DNA of 64,000 nucleotides from Galbibacter kalidii (lineage in GTDB: Bacteria; Bacteroidota; Bacteroidia; Flavobacteriales; Flavobacteriaceae): positions 1 through 64,000 of the forward strand of contig NZ_JAPFGA010000015.1 of assembly GCF_026241135.1 (NCBI RefSeq), in the 5' to 3' direction. Under the pieces are notes generated by a model, which saw nothing but the letters and a program-made list of their open reading frames with translations, did not search any database and was not told the DNA's origin. Positions 9,493-17,282 of this stretch are shown here, in pieces. Each line of letters starts with the position of its first letter. The first letter of the stretch is position 1. A program made the translations under genes and the position numbers.

Positions 9493-9921
9493 ATGTTTGC
9501 AGAATCCAAAAAAAACAGAATCGAGCCCATTGCGGGGCAGACCAACCGAATTGTAGAAAACACAAAAATCAAAGGAGACCTGACTTCAGAAGCCGATATA
9601 CGCATTGACGGAGAACTGGACGGAAGCATTACCGCCAAAGGCAAAGTAGTGATAGGAAAAGAAGGCAAAGTGAATGGTAAAATTCAATGTATGAATGCCG
9701 ATGTTGAAGGTAAATTTGACGGCGAATTAAAAGTAGAAAACATTTTGAGCCTAAAAGGTTCAGCAGTAATAGAAGGTGACGTTATTGTCGGGAAACTGGC
9801 AGTAGAACCCGGAGCTACTTTTAACGCTTCTTGTTCGATGAAAGGGGCTTCCATTAAGTCCTTAAAAGGAGAACATGACCAAAAAGAAAAAGAACAAAAA
9901 ACCAACGAGAAATCAGCTTAA
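9493..9921 (+). CDS. Bactofilin (polymer-forming cytoskeletal protein)
   Basis: This 142-residue protein has the bactofilin core, a right-handed beta-helix of short repeats between about residues 20 and 110 (for example 'IKGDLTSEADIRIDGELDGS' and 'GDVIVGKLAVEPGATF'), and a charged disordered tail. Bactofilins self-assemble without nucleotide into filaments that position envelope enzymes. It sits 4 bp after sprE, and its last 47 bp overlap the next gene in another frame, so the three genes are probably co-transcribed. Start and length fit the family. Confidence 0.92.
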   Translation: MFAESKKNRIEPIAGQTNRIVENTKIKGDLTSEADIRIDGELDGSITAKGKVVIGKEGKVNGKIQCMNADVEGKFDGELKVENILSLKGSAVIEGDVIVGKLAVEPGATFNASCSMKGASIKSLKGEHDQKEKEQKTNEKSA

Positions 9922-10123
9922 TTCCTGGATAAAATTCAGTAATATAGGTTTTCAAATGGCCATTATAATTGGCGGAGGAACCTATTTAGGAGTTTGGTTG
10001 GATGAAAAATATCCAAACAACTATTCAACATATACCATAATATGTTCACTTGTTAGTGTGTTTATTGCCTTGTATGTTGTGATTAGACAGGTAAAGAACC
10101 TTAATAAAGATGAAGAAGAATAG
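9875..10123 (+). CDS. AtpZ/AtpI family protein, ATP synthase assembly factor
   Basis: An 82-residue protein with a very basic start (MTKKKKNKKPTRNQLNSW) and two membrane helices at about 26-46 and 51-71, separated by 'GVWLDEKYPNN'. This is the AtpZ/AtpI arrangement found in front of F-type ATP synthase genes. AtpI-type proteins aid c-ring assembly and may move Mg2+ or Ca2+. It overlaps the bactofilin gene by 47 bp. The only later Met is inside the first membrane helix, so this start is preferred and the overlap appears real. Confidence 0.85.
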   Translation: MTKKKKNKKPTRNQLNSWIKFSNIGFQMAIIIGGGTYLGVWLDEKYPNNYSTYTIICSLVSVFIALYVVIRQVKNLNKDEEE

Positions 10124-10184
10124 TGATTGGATTGAAAGAGATTTGCCAACCACTTTCTTTTAAGTTGGAACTAAAAAGATAAAA

Positions 10185-10230
10185 AACACCTGTGAGACTT
10201 TCCCTTAAAAAGATGGGACTCACAGGTGTT
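10185..10230. terminator. 12-bp stem hairpin with flanking A and T runs
   Basis: The arms aacacctgtgag (10185-10196) and ctcacaggtgtt (10219-10230) pair perfectly around a 22-nt loop in which tccc/ggga can add an inner stem. It is preceded by a run of A and followed by aattttgtt, so it may work as a terminator or attenuator between the AtpZ/AtpI gene and the next gene. Its position argues that the next coding region starts downstream, at 10273. Confidence 0.65.
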
Positions 10231-10272
10231 AATTTTGTTATAGAACAAATTTTTGATACCGCTTTTAGGTCT

Positions 10273-10653
10273 ATGAAGAAAAAAATTATTTCTTTCTTAG
10301 GAATAGTAAGTCCACTGGTTGTTATTCTTGCAGTTGCACAAAGCTATCTACAAACTTCCCTGTTTCCTGATACAATGTTTTATTATTCAATGTGGAGTAT
10401 TTATACTTTTCACTTCCTTTCAACCATTATTGTATATTTCTCTACTTTAGGAGTGAACAAAAAAATGCCTGATAAAACCGGGTTTGCTTTTTTGGCTTTA
10501 AGCTTGCTAAAAATGTTGGCAGCCATTGTTTTTTTGGTTCCTTTAATACAAAGTGAAATGACAGACCCGATACCGAGTGTATTTAGTTTTTTTATTCCCT
10601 ATTTTATCTTTCTGTTTATTGAAACATTCTTTGTTTTAAAACTCTTGAAATGA
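10273..10653 (+). CDS. Small four-helix membrane protein (DUF6168-like)
   Basis: A 126-residue hydrophobic protein with about four membrane segments, located between the AtpZ/AtpI gene and atpB, as is usual in flavobacteria, where a DUF6168-type protein is found at this spot. An upstream in-frame GTG would give 153 residues, but that extension is made of a hairpin repeat and lacks homology-like features. ATG 10273 ('MKKKIISFLGIV') is therefore chosen. A role parallel to AtpI in ATP synthase assembly is possible, but it rests on position alone. Confidence 0.7.
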   Translation: MKKKIISFLGIVSPLVVILAVAQSYLQTSLFPDTMFYYSMWSIYTFHFLSTIIVYFSTLGVNKKMPDKTGFAFLALSLLKMLAAIVFLVPLIQSEMTDPIPSVFSFFIPYFIFLFIETFFVLKLLK

Positions 10654-10735
10654 GGTTTTTTTGATATGAAAATTTATTTATCGATAGCGAATTAAAAAAA
10701 ATAGTTGTTAACATTTCAAATGTGAATAAAAAATG

Positions 10736-10743
10736 TACCTTTG
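10736..10743 (+). promoter_or_regulatory. Bacteroidota -7 promoter element upstream of atpB
   Basis: TACCTTTG matches the TAnnTTTG consensus about 42 bp before the atpB ATG. It continues as TACCTTTGCAGC, identical to the motif in front of trpS and thiL. No TTG lies at the ideal -33 spacing, so strength is uncertain. It would allow atpB onward to be transcribed separately from sprE-bactofilin. Confidence 0.55.
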
Positions 10744-10784
10744 CAGCGAATTTTTGAGGACCAATTATTTTATCAACAAAAGGT

Positions 10785-11864
10785 ATGATATTAGCACGGA
10801 AATCTTTTAAGAGATTTTTTCTTTTAGTAATGTTCTTGGCTTCTTTTGCTACAACGGCACAAGAGCACGAAGACACTCATAATGAAGAAGCTGCGGAAGA
10901 AGCTTTTGATCCTACGGAATTAATAGACCACCACACAAAAGATTCGCACGAGTTTCATATTGTCGGTTCGGTTTCTATGCCCTTACCGGTAATATTGTGG
11001 ACCGATAATGGGTTGGTTACCTTCATGTCTTCTGCATTTCATCACGATGAAGAAGGGAAGGTTGTTGTGGAACGAAACGGAATGAAGTTCGTTCGTGTTC
11101 ATGACGAAATTTATTATACCAATGCGGATGGTGGTGTTACTTATGATGAAGAACATCATCCTACCAATGAGCGCCCGCTTAACTTTTCAATTACAAAAAA
11201 CGTATTTACATTAATGCTGACATCCATATTGATGTTGGTGATATTCATTCCTGTGGCTCGATCATATAAGAGAAATGAAAGAGCGCCCAAGGGGCTTGCT
11301 GCTTTTATGGAACCTTTGGTGGTTTTTGTACGTGACGATATCGCCAAACCAAATATTGGAGAGAAGAAATACGAAAAGTTTATGCCCTATTTGTTGACGG
11401 TATTTTTCTTGATTTGGATTGGGAACCTATTTGGACTGATCCCCTTCTTTCCGTTCCAGGGAACTTTAACTAATGACATTATATTTACAGGGGTATTGGC
11501 GACCATTACCTTCCTGATCACAATATTTAACGGTAACAAACATTACTGGGGACATATATTTGCAACCCCGGGAGTACCAAAATGGTTGTTGCCTATTATG
11601 ATACCTGTAGAGGTTTTGGGGATGTTTACCAAGCCGTTTGCACTAATGATTCGTTTGTTCGCCAACATTACGGCAGGACATATCATCATTCTTAGCTTGG
11701 TATCCTTGATATTTATATTTAAATCGGTAGCGGTTGCGCCTATTTCTATAGCATTTTCATTATTTATGTATGTGCTAGAGTTATTGGTAGCTGCCTTGCA
11801 GGCTTATGTGTTTACGCTGTTGTCGGCCTTGTTTATTGGTCAGGCAGTAGAAGCTCACCATTAA
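10785..11864 (+). CDS. atpB: ATP synthase F0 subunit a
   Basis: The 359-residue a subunit of the membrane proton channel. It has the long Bacteroidota N-terminus: a cleavable-looking signal segment (residues 1-25), an acidic/His-rich stretch and a periplasmic domain to about 120. The usual membrane helices follow. The essential stator arginine is R290, in 'MIRLFANITAGH', which faces the c-ring glutamate. The C-terminal 'LQAYVFTLLSALFIGQA' is the conserved last helix. It leads the atpB-E-F-H-A-G series and has its own -7 promoter element 42 bp upstream. Confidence 0.97.
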   Translation: MILARKSFKRFFLLVMFLASFATTAQEHEDTHNEEAAEEAFDPTELIDHHTKDSHEFHIVGSVSMPLPVILWTDNGLVTFMSSAFHHDEEGKVVVERNGMKFVRVHDEIYYTNADGGVTYDEEHHPTNERPLNFSITKNVFTLMLTSILMLVIFIPVARSYKRNERAPKGLAAFMEPLVVFVRDDIAKPNIGEKKYEKFMPYLLTVFFLIWIGNLFGLIPFFPFQGTLTNDIIFTGVLATITFLITIFNGNKHYWGHIFATPGVPKWLLPIMIPVEVLGMFTKPFALMIRLFANITAGHIIILSLVSLIFIFKSVAVAPISIAFSLFMYVLELLVAALQAYVFTLLSALFIGQAVEAHH

Positions 11865-12024
11865 GAAACAGTTTGAATTTGTTTTGTGCGGAATTTTATA
11901 GGTTATTTTTGAGCGAAACAAGGCAAATTTTTATAGGATAGCAGGGCTATCGTTGAAAAATTTAACGAAGTTGCAGCCAAAAAGAAGCATAAAAAACGTG
12001 CTAAAATAATTTTAAACTGTTTCT
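11864..12024. repeat. 161-bp near-palindromic intergenic element between atpB and atpE
   Basis: Perfect 11-bp terminal inverted repeats (agaaacagttt at 11864-11874; aaactgtttct at 12014-12024) bound a sequence whose halves remain partly complementary to the centre (caaatttttataggatagc against gctatcgttgaaaaattt). The RNA could fold into one long imperfect hairpin. No coding frame is present. This is the form of a MITE or similar non-autonomous repeat. Confidence 0.7.
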
Positions 12025-12033
12025 AAGAATTGA

Positions 12034-12267
<234 letters not shown>

Positions 12268-12279
12268 TTTTTGACAAAT

Positions 12280-12314
12280 AAACTACACTGTAACGGTTGG
12301 TTACAGTGTAGTTT
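12280..12314. terminator. 15-bp perfect hairpin between atpE and atpF
   Basis: The arms aaactacactgtaac (12280-12294) and gttacagtgtagttt (12300-12314) pair completely around the loop ggttg. There is no good T run after it, so it may be a partial terminator or a 3' mRNA-stabilising structure. Either would raise atpE message over the downstream genes, matching the need for many c subunits per enzyme. Confidence 0.7.
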
Positions 12315-12352
12315 ACATTAAGAGTAGAAAACGTTATTTAATATTTTTTATA

Positions 12353-12844
12353 ATGAAAGTTACACATCCTGAAAGTTTAATTTTTTGGTCTATAATAGTT
12401 TTTATAATTCTATTTGTACTATTACGTAAATATGCTTGGAAACCAATTTTAGGAGCCGTAAAGAGCAGGGAAGCGTCTATCAACAAAGCATTGGATACTG
12501 CAGAAGAAGCACGTAAAGAATTACAAAATCTTCAGGCAGATAACGAGAAGTTGTTGAAAGAAGCCCGTGCAGAAAGAGATGCCATGATCAAAGAAGCAAG
12601 AGAGATCAAAGATAAAATGATCACTGATGCCAAAGGACAGGCACAAGTAGAAGCTGATAAAATGATACAACAAGCGCGTCAGTCTATAGACAGTGAAAAA
12701 CAAGCTGCGTTGGCCGATTTGAAAAACCAAGTGGCGTCGTTGTCTGTGGAGATTGCAGAAAAGGTTATAAAAAGAGAGTTATCATCAAATGATAGGCAAT
12801 TGAAGCTTGTTGATGATATGTTGGATGAGGTTACTCTAAATTAA
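12353..12844 (+). CDS. atpF: ATP synthase F0 subunit b
   Basis: This 163-residue stator stalk subunit has one N-terminal membrane helix (about residues 9-25, 'LIFWSIIVFIILFVLL') followed by 'RKYAWKPI' and a long charged coiled coil to the C-terminus, rich in Ala, Glu and Lys. It links subunit a to the F1 head through delta. It follows the atpE hairpin and lies 11 bp before atpH. Confidence 0.95.
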   Translation: MKVTHPESLIFWSIIVFIILFVLLRKYAWKPILGAVKSREASINKALDTAEEARKELQNLQADNEKLLKEARAERDAMIKEAREIKDKMITDAKGQAQVEADKMIQQARQSIDSEKQAALADLKNQVASLSVEIAEKVIKRELSSNDRQLKLVDDMLDEVTLN

Positions 12845-12855
12845 TTGCAGGGAAG

Positions 12856-13404
12856 ATGATTGGTACAAGAGCTGGAAATAGATACGCAAAGGCTGTTTTG
12901 AATTTTGCCAAAGAGCAAAACACCCACGAAGTTGTTAATGGAGATATGAAAGACATCTTCAAAACAATTGACGGAAGTGAGGAGCTGGCCGATATGCTGA
13001 AAAGCCCTGTGACTAAATTAGCAACTAAAAAAGCAGTGTTGAAAGAGGTATTTTCAGGAATCAATTCTGTTTCTGAAGGACTTATCAATGTGCTTATAGA
13101 AAACAACAGGATCGATTTGTTGAAAGTTGTCGCTGAAAAATATATTGTTCTTTTCGACCAGTACAAAGGGGAACAGGTTGCTGTAGTTACTACTGCGGTG
13201 CCTTTATCGGGGGAATTGGAGAAGAAAGTACTGGCAAAAGCAGAAGAGCTTACAGGCAGTAAGGCAACGATTGAAAATAAAATAGACGAAAGCATTATTG
13301 GCGGATTTATATTGCGTATCGGTGATTTGCAGTACAACGCCAGTATTGCCAATCAATTAAGTAACCTGAAAAGGGATTTAAATAATAATACATACGTTAA
13401 TTAA
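12856..13404 (+). CDS. atpH: ATP synthase F1 subunit delta
   Basis: The 182-residue delta subunit, with the OSCP-like helical N-domain ('GNRYAKAVLNFAKEQ' near residue 8) and the C-terminal 'DESIIGGFILRIGD' typical of the family. It caps the alpha3beta3 head and holds the b stalk. The order b-delta-alpha-gamma is the usual one. Confidence 0.95.
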   Translation: MIGTRAGNRYAKAVLNFAKEQNTHEVVNGDMKDIFKTIDGSEELADMLKSPVTKLATKKAVLKEVFSGINSVSEGLINVLIENNRIDLLKVVAEKYIVLFDQYKGEQVAVVTTAVPLSGELEKKVLAKAEELTGSKATIENKIDESIIGGFILRIGDLQYNASIANQLSNLKRDLNNNTYVN

Positions 13405-13464
13405 AAAAATAGGTAGAATGTCCCGGTGTTTTTCTGGACATGAAAAATCTAAATACTAAATAAG

Positions 13465-15039
13465 ATGGCTGAAGTTAAAGCGGCTGAAGTATCAGCAATA
13501 TTAAAAAAGCAACTATCAGGATTTGAAGCGAAAGCTTCATTAGACGAAGTGGGAACTGTTCTAACGATAGGGGATGGTATCGCCCGTGTTTACGGATTGT
13601 CGAATGCACAATACGGCGAACTTGTTCAATTTGAATCAGGTTTGGAAGGGATTGTACTTAACCTTGAAGAAGACAATGTAGGTATTGTACTTTTAGGGCC
13701 TTCAAAAGAAATTGGAGAAGGAGATACTGTAAAACGCACAGAGCGTATCGCATCTATCAAAGTAGGTGAAGGAATGGTAGGCCGTGTTGTTGATACACTA
13801 GGGAACCCAATCGATGGTAAAGGACCTATCGAAGGGGAGACCTACGAGATGCCTTTGGAGCGTAAAGCACCGGGGGTTATCTTCCGTCAGCCGGTAAACG
13901 AACCTTTACAAACAGGAATCAAGTCGATCGACGCGATGATCCCTGTAGGTAGAGGACAGCGTGAATTGGTTATCGGTGACCGTCAGACTGGTAAGACTAC
14001 GGTTTGTATCGATACCATTATCAATCAAAAAGAATTTTACGATGCGGGTGAACCTGTATTTTGTATATATGTAGCTATCGGACAGAAAGCTTCTACAGTT
14101 GCGGCCATTGCCAAAACATTGGAAGACAAAGGCGCTTTGGACTATACGGTAATTGTAGCTGCAAATGCTTCAGACCCTGCTCCAATGCAGGTGTATGCTC
14201 CGTTTGCCGGTGCTGCTATCGGTGAGTATTTCAGGGATACAGGCCGTCCAGCACTTATTATTTATGATGATCTTTCCAAACAAGCGGTTGCTTATCGTGA
14301 GGTGTCGTTATTGCTTCGTCGTCCACCGGGGCGTGAGGCTTATCCAGGAGATGTTTTCTTCTTGCACTCAAGATTATTGGAGCGTGCCGCTAAGGTAATT
14401 GCAGATGACGATATTGCAAAAGGAATGAACGACCTTCCGGAATCCTTGAAACCAATCGTTAAAGGAGGGGGATCGCTAACAGCATTACCTATTATTGAAA
14501 CACAAGCTGGTGACGTTTCTGCTTATATCCCGACTAACGTGATTTCGATTACAGACGGACAGATTTTCTTGGAGTCCGACTTGTTCAACTCCGGGGTTCG
14601 TCCTGCGATTAACGTGGGTATCTCTGTATCACGTGTAGGTGGTTCGGCACAGATCAAATCGATGAAGAAAGTAGCCGGAACACTTAAACTGGATCAGGCG
14701 CAGTATCGTGAATTGGAAGCTTTTGCTAAATTCGGTTCAGACCTTGATGCAGCGACCATGAACGTAATTAGTAAAGGTAAACGTAACGTAGAGATCTTAA
14801 AGCAGGCACAAAACGACCCTTATACGGTAGAAGATCAAATCGCGATCATCTATGCAGGTTCAAAAAACTTGTTGAGAGATGTTCCTGTAGAAAAAGTTAA
14901 AGAGTTTGAAAGAGACTATATAGAGTTCTTAAACGCTAAACACAGAGATATATTGGATACTTTAAAAGCAGGTAAACTGACTGACGAAGTAACCCAAGTA
15001 CTATCAGACGTAGCGAAAGAGCTTTCAGCAAGATATTAA
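13465..15039 (+). CDS. atpA: ATP synthase F1 subunit alpha
   Basis: The 524-residue non-catalytic nucleotide-binding subunit. The P-loop GDRQTGKT is at residues 171-178, the conserved region '[15 protein letters not shown]' precedes it, and '[16 protein letters not shown]' is the Walker B region. The C-terminal helical domain is complete. The beta (atpD) and epsilon (atpC) genes do not follow in this window; in Bacteroidota they are normally elsewhere as a pair. Codon use is typical of a highly expressed gene. Confidence 0.98.
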   Translation: MAEVKAAEVSAILKKQLSGFEAKASLDEVGTVLTIGDGIARVYGLSNAQYGELVQFESGLEGIVLNLEEDNVGIVLLGPSKEIGEGDTVKRTERIASIKVGEGMVGRVVDTLGNPIDGKGPIEGETYEMPLERKAPGVIFRQPVNEPLQTGIKSIDAMIPVGRGQRELVIGDRQTGKTTVCIDTIINQKEFYDAGEPVFCIYVAIGQKASTVAAIAKTLEDKGALDYTVIVAANASDPAPMQVYAPFAGAAIGEYFRDTGRPALIIYDDLSKQAVAYREVSLLLRRPPGREAYPGDVFFLHSRLLERAAKVIADDDIAKGMNDLPESLKPIVKGGGSLTALPIIETQAGDVSAYIPTNVISITDGQIFLESDLFNSGVRPAINVGISVSRVGGSAQIKSMKKVAGTLKLDQAQYRELEAFAKFGSDLDAATMNVISKGKRNVEILKQAQNDPYTVEDQIAIIYAGSKNLLRDVPVEKVKEFERDYIEFLNAKHRDILDTLKAGKLTDEVTQVLSDVAKELSARY

Positions 15040-15047
15040 TCCTTAAT

Positions 15048-15450
15048 GAGTTATGAGTGCTTAGTTAAGAGTGTTGAGTTTGAGTCGTAGTGATGAAGAA
15101 CGATGAAAGTCCTATTCGAATAAAAAGTTTTGAATTTGCTTGTGATATTGTTAAGTATTGCGACATTTTAAAACAAGAAAAGGATTTTGTGATAGCTACC
15201 CAATTGCTAAAAAGTGGTACAAGCATTGGAGCAAATACTAGAGAAGCACAACGAGGAGTAAGTAAAAAGGATTTTAAAAATAAATTTGGAATTGCGCTAA
15301 AAGAAGCTGATGAAACCAAATATTGGTTAGAGATACTTCAAGCAACTGGAAGGCATGTACCCAAAGGAATGATGGAAAAGTGTGAAGAGTTAATAAGGAT
15401 ATTGGTTTCAATAATTAAAAACTCTTAACTCTACACTCACAATTCATAAC
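15048..15450. repeat. Imperfect inverted repeats flanking the four-helix-bundle gene
   Basis: The left arm near 15050-15073 (gttatgagtgcttagttaagag) and the right arm at 15421-15450 (actcttaactctacactcac, then aattcataac) are imperfect reverse complements. They share gttatga at the outer end and agttaagagt at the inner end. They bracket the small gene exactly between atpA and atpG, which suggests an inserted element. Confidence 0.6.
15093..15428 (+). CDS. Four-helix-bundle protein (23S rRNA intervening-sequence type) inside the atp operon
   Basis: A 111-residue all-helical protein of the S23/IVS four-helix-bundle family. Diagnostic stretches are 'IKSFEFACDIVKYCDIL', the 'LKSGTSIGANTREAQRG' turn, 'FKNKFGIALKEADETKYWL' and a final hydrophobic helix. 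ATG 15093 is preferred over the overlapping GTG at 15090. Members occur in insertions in 23S rRNA genes and as lone genes in Bacteroidota; no biochemical role is established for the lone genes. Here it splits atpA from atpG and is framed by imperfect inverted repeats. It is absent from the standard operon, so it is probably an insertion that leaves co-transcription intact. Confidence 0.85.
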   Translation: MKNDESPIRIKSFEFACDIVKYCDILKQEKDFVIATQLLKSGTSIGANTREAQRGVSKKDFKNKFGIALKEADETKYWLEILQATGRHVPKGMMEKCEELIRILVSIIKNS

Positions 15451-15458
15451 TTGAAAAA

Positions 15459-16322
15459 ATGGCGAATTTAAAAGAAATACGTAGTAGAATAACATCGGTA
15501 GGATCAACGATGCAGATTACCAGTGCCATGAAAATGGTATCGGCTGCCAAGTTGAAAAAAGCACAGGATGCCATCACGGCTATGCGTCCGTATGCCGATA
15601 AACTTACCGAACTTTTACAAAGCTTAAGTGCAACATTAGACGGTGATTACGGAAGTGTCTTTGCTCAGCAGCGAGAAGTTAAGAACGTGTTGGTTGTAAC
15701 GATTACCTCCAACAGAGGGCTGTGCGGGGCTTTTAATTCGAATATCATAAAAGAGGCTAATAAACTGGCCAAAGAAGCTTATGCAGATAAAGAAGTATCC
15801 TTTATGACTGTTGGAAAAAAAGGACATGATATATTGAAGAAAAATTATTATGTGATCAACAACAATAATGATATTTTCGATGACCTTAACTTTGACAATG
15901 TTGCTGCAGTAGCAGATCGTTTAATGAATTTGTATGCTGAAGGGACCTATGATAAAATAGTGTTGGTGTACAATCACTTTAAAAACGCAGCTACACAAAT
16001 TGTAAAGACAGAGGATTTCTTACCGATAAAACCTGTTGAATCTGAAAATGTAAATACATTAACTGATTATATTTTTGAGCCTTCAAAAGCAGAGATTGTA
16101 GAAACTTTGATTCCAAAATCATTGAAGACTCAGCTATACAAGGCGATAAGGGATTCTTTTGCGAGTGAGCACGGTGCGCGTATGACCGCTATGCACAAAG
16201 CAACCGATAACGCATCTGAACTAAAAGACAACCTAACGCTTACATACAACAAAGCCCGTCAAGCTGCCATTACCAATGAGATTCTTGAAATTGTTGGTGG
16301 TGCGGAGGCGTTGAACAATTAG
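15459..16322 (+). CDS. atpG: ATP synthase F1 subunit gamma
   Basis: The 287-residue central rotor shaft. The N-terminal helix 'RSRITSVGSTMQITSAMKMV' (residues 8-27) and the C-terminal helix 'LTYNKARQAAITNEILEIVGG' form the coiled coil inside alpha3beta3. 'SNRGLCGAFN' near residue 83 is the family signature. It ends this part of the operon and is followed by a clear terminator. Confidence 0.97.
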   Translation: MANLKEIRSRITSVGSTMQITSAMKMVSAAKLKKAQDAITAMRPYADKLTELLQSLSATLDGDYGSVFAQQREVKNVLVVTITSNRGLCGAFNSNIIKEANKLAKEAYADKEVSFMTVGKKGHDILKKNYYVINNNNDIFDDLNFDNVAAVADRLMNLYAEGTYDKIVLVYNHFKNAATQIVKTEDFLPIKPVESENVNTLTDYIFEPSKAEIVETLIPKSLKTQLYKAIRDSFASEHGARMTAMHKATDNASELKDNLTLTYNKARQAAITNEILEIVGGAEALNN

Positions 16323-16391
16323 GCGTTAGCCAAATTGTTTAATTAGGAAGAGAAGCGCTGAATAACTAAGAAGTAAGTTATAATTGATATA

Positions 16392-16423
16392 AAAAACCCC
16401 GAAGATTTTTCTTCGGGGTTTTT
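16392..16423 (+). terminator. Rho-independent terminator of the atp operon
   Basis: A 13-bp stem, aaaaaccccgaag / cttcggggttttt, with a 6-nt loop and a following T-rich run, 69 bp after the atpG stop. Confidence 0.9.
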
Positions 16424-16535
16424 GTTTTTAACGGATTTGGCATCAATTTTGAAATTGTATCTTTATAACAAAGAAAAAACATCACCATGGAACACCCATC
16501 ATGTAGTTTCTTTTTAAAACAAATAAAATATACAC

Positions 16536-17042
16536 ATGAAACGGATTTTTAACACCATTATAGGAACAGTCATTATTTTAGGATTTTCACAATGTGGATC
16601 TTCACAGGGACTTACCGAAAACCCGCCTTTTGAATTGGGTGAAGTGAGAAGCGAGCCCTGGACAGCCGGAGCAGAGAAAGAACAGGAGGGAGAGAACATT
16701 TTTTTACCCGTAAGCAATGGGAAAGAGATTGTCTTGGATAGTTTGTTCTACAAAGGAAAGGTCGTTAAGCTTGAAAAAATACAAAGGGACAATTATTTGG
16801 TCTATATAGGCAGGTTTTCCAAAGCGGATACGAAGTATGATGATTTGATCATGCACGCCGATCCGAAGGAAGAATTTGGTAATAAACCACCAAAGCTCAA
16901 TAAAAAAATACCTTTTGAATTAAAAGAGGGTGAAGCTGTAGTGAGTTATATTGAGGACGGAAAAACAAAATACTATAAGGTAAAATCTATGAGGCCGGCT
17001 ACGCCTGTACACTACGAAAAGGCGCCTACATCAAAAAACTAA
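16536..17042 (+). CDS. Lipoprotein of unknown function
   Basis: A 168-residue protein with a short signal peptide and a cysteine (C20) in FSQCGSS that resembles a lipoprotein cleavage site, so it is probably a membrane-anchored lipoprotein. The mature part contains 'ENPPFELGEV', 'IVLDSLFYKGKVVKL' and 'KYYKVKSMRPA', and looks mainly beta-stranded. I recognise it only as a conserved flavobacterial type without known function. It stands alone between the atp terminator and the envelope gene cluster. Confidence 0.7.
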   Translation: MKRIFNTIIGTVIILGFSQCGSSQGLTENPPFELGEVRSEPWTAGAEKEQEGENIFLPVSNGKEIVLDSLFYKGKVVKLEKIQRDNYLVYIGRFSKADTKYDDLIMHADPKEEFGNKPPKLNKKIPFELKEGEAVVSYIEDGKTKYYKVKSMRPATPVHYEKAPTSKN

Positions 17043-17081
17043 GGTCTTGTTTTGACGGGAGTTGATAAATCGATACTTTTA

Positions 17082-17094
17082 CTCACTAAGTGAG
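17082..17094. repeat. CTCACTAAGTGAG repeat, copy 2
   Basis: The sequence ctcactaagtgag follows 'cttttA', as in copy 1. About 110 bp downstream a 'ccccgaggtggttgacta' segment resembles sequences that also accompany copies 3 and 5. A hairpin (ccctgtgaaat...atttcacaggg) lies in between. Confidence 0.7.
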
Positions 17095-17282
17095 ATTTAA
17101 AATGCTCCGATGCTTGCCCTGTGAAATTCCTTCGGGAATATTTCACAGGGCGAGCGTCGAAATGTTTTTTTAGGTTTTTCCGCCTAATGTCTCGTGGGCT
17201 TTCCCCGAGGTGGTTGACTATAAATCAAAGCCTGTCGGGGCAGTCCAGTAAAACCCACTTATGGGATTAAATCATCTTATCG

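Noticed and set aside
10192-10272. Extended N-terminus for the DUF6168-like protein
   Set aside because: It runs through a 12-bp-stem hairpin and does not resemble family members.
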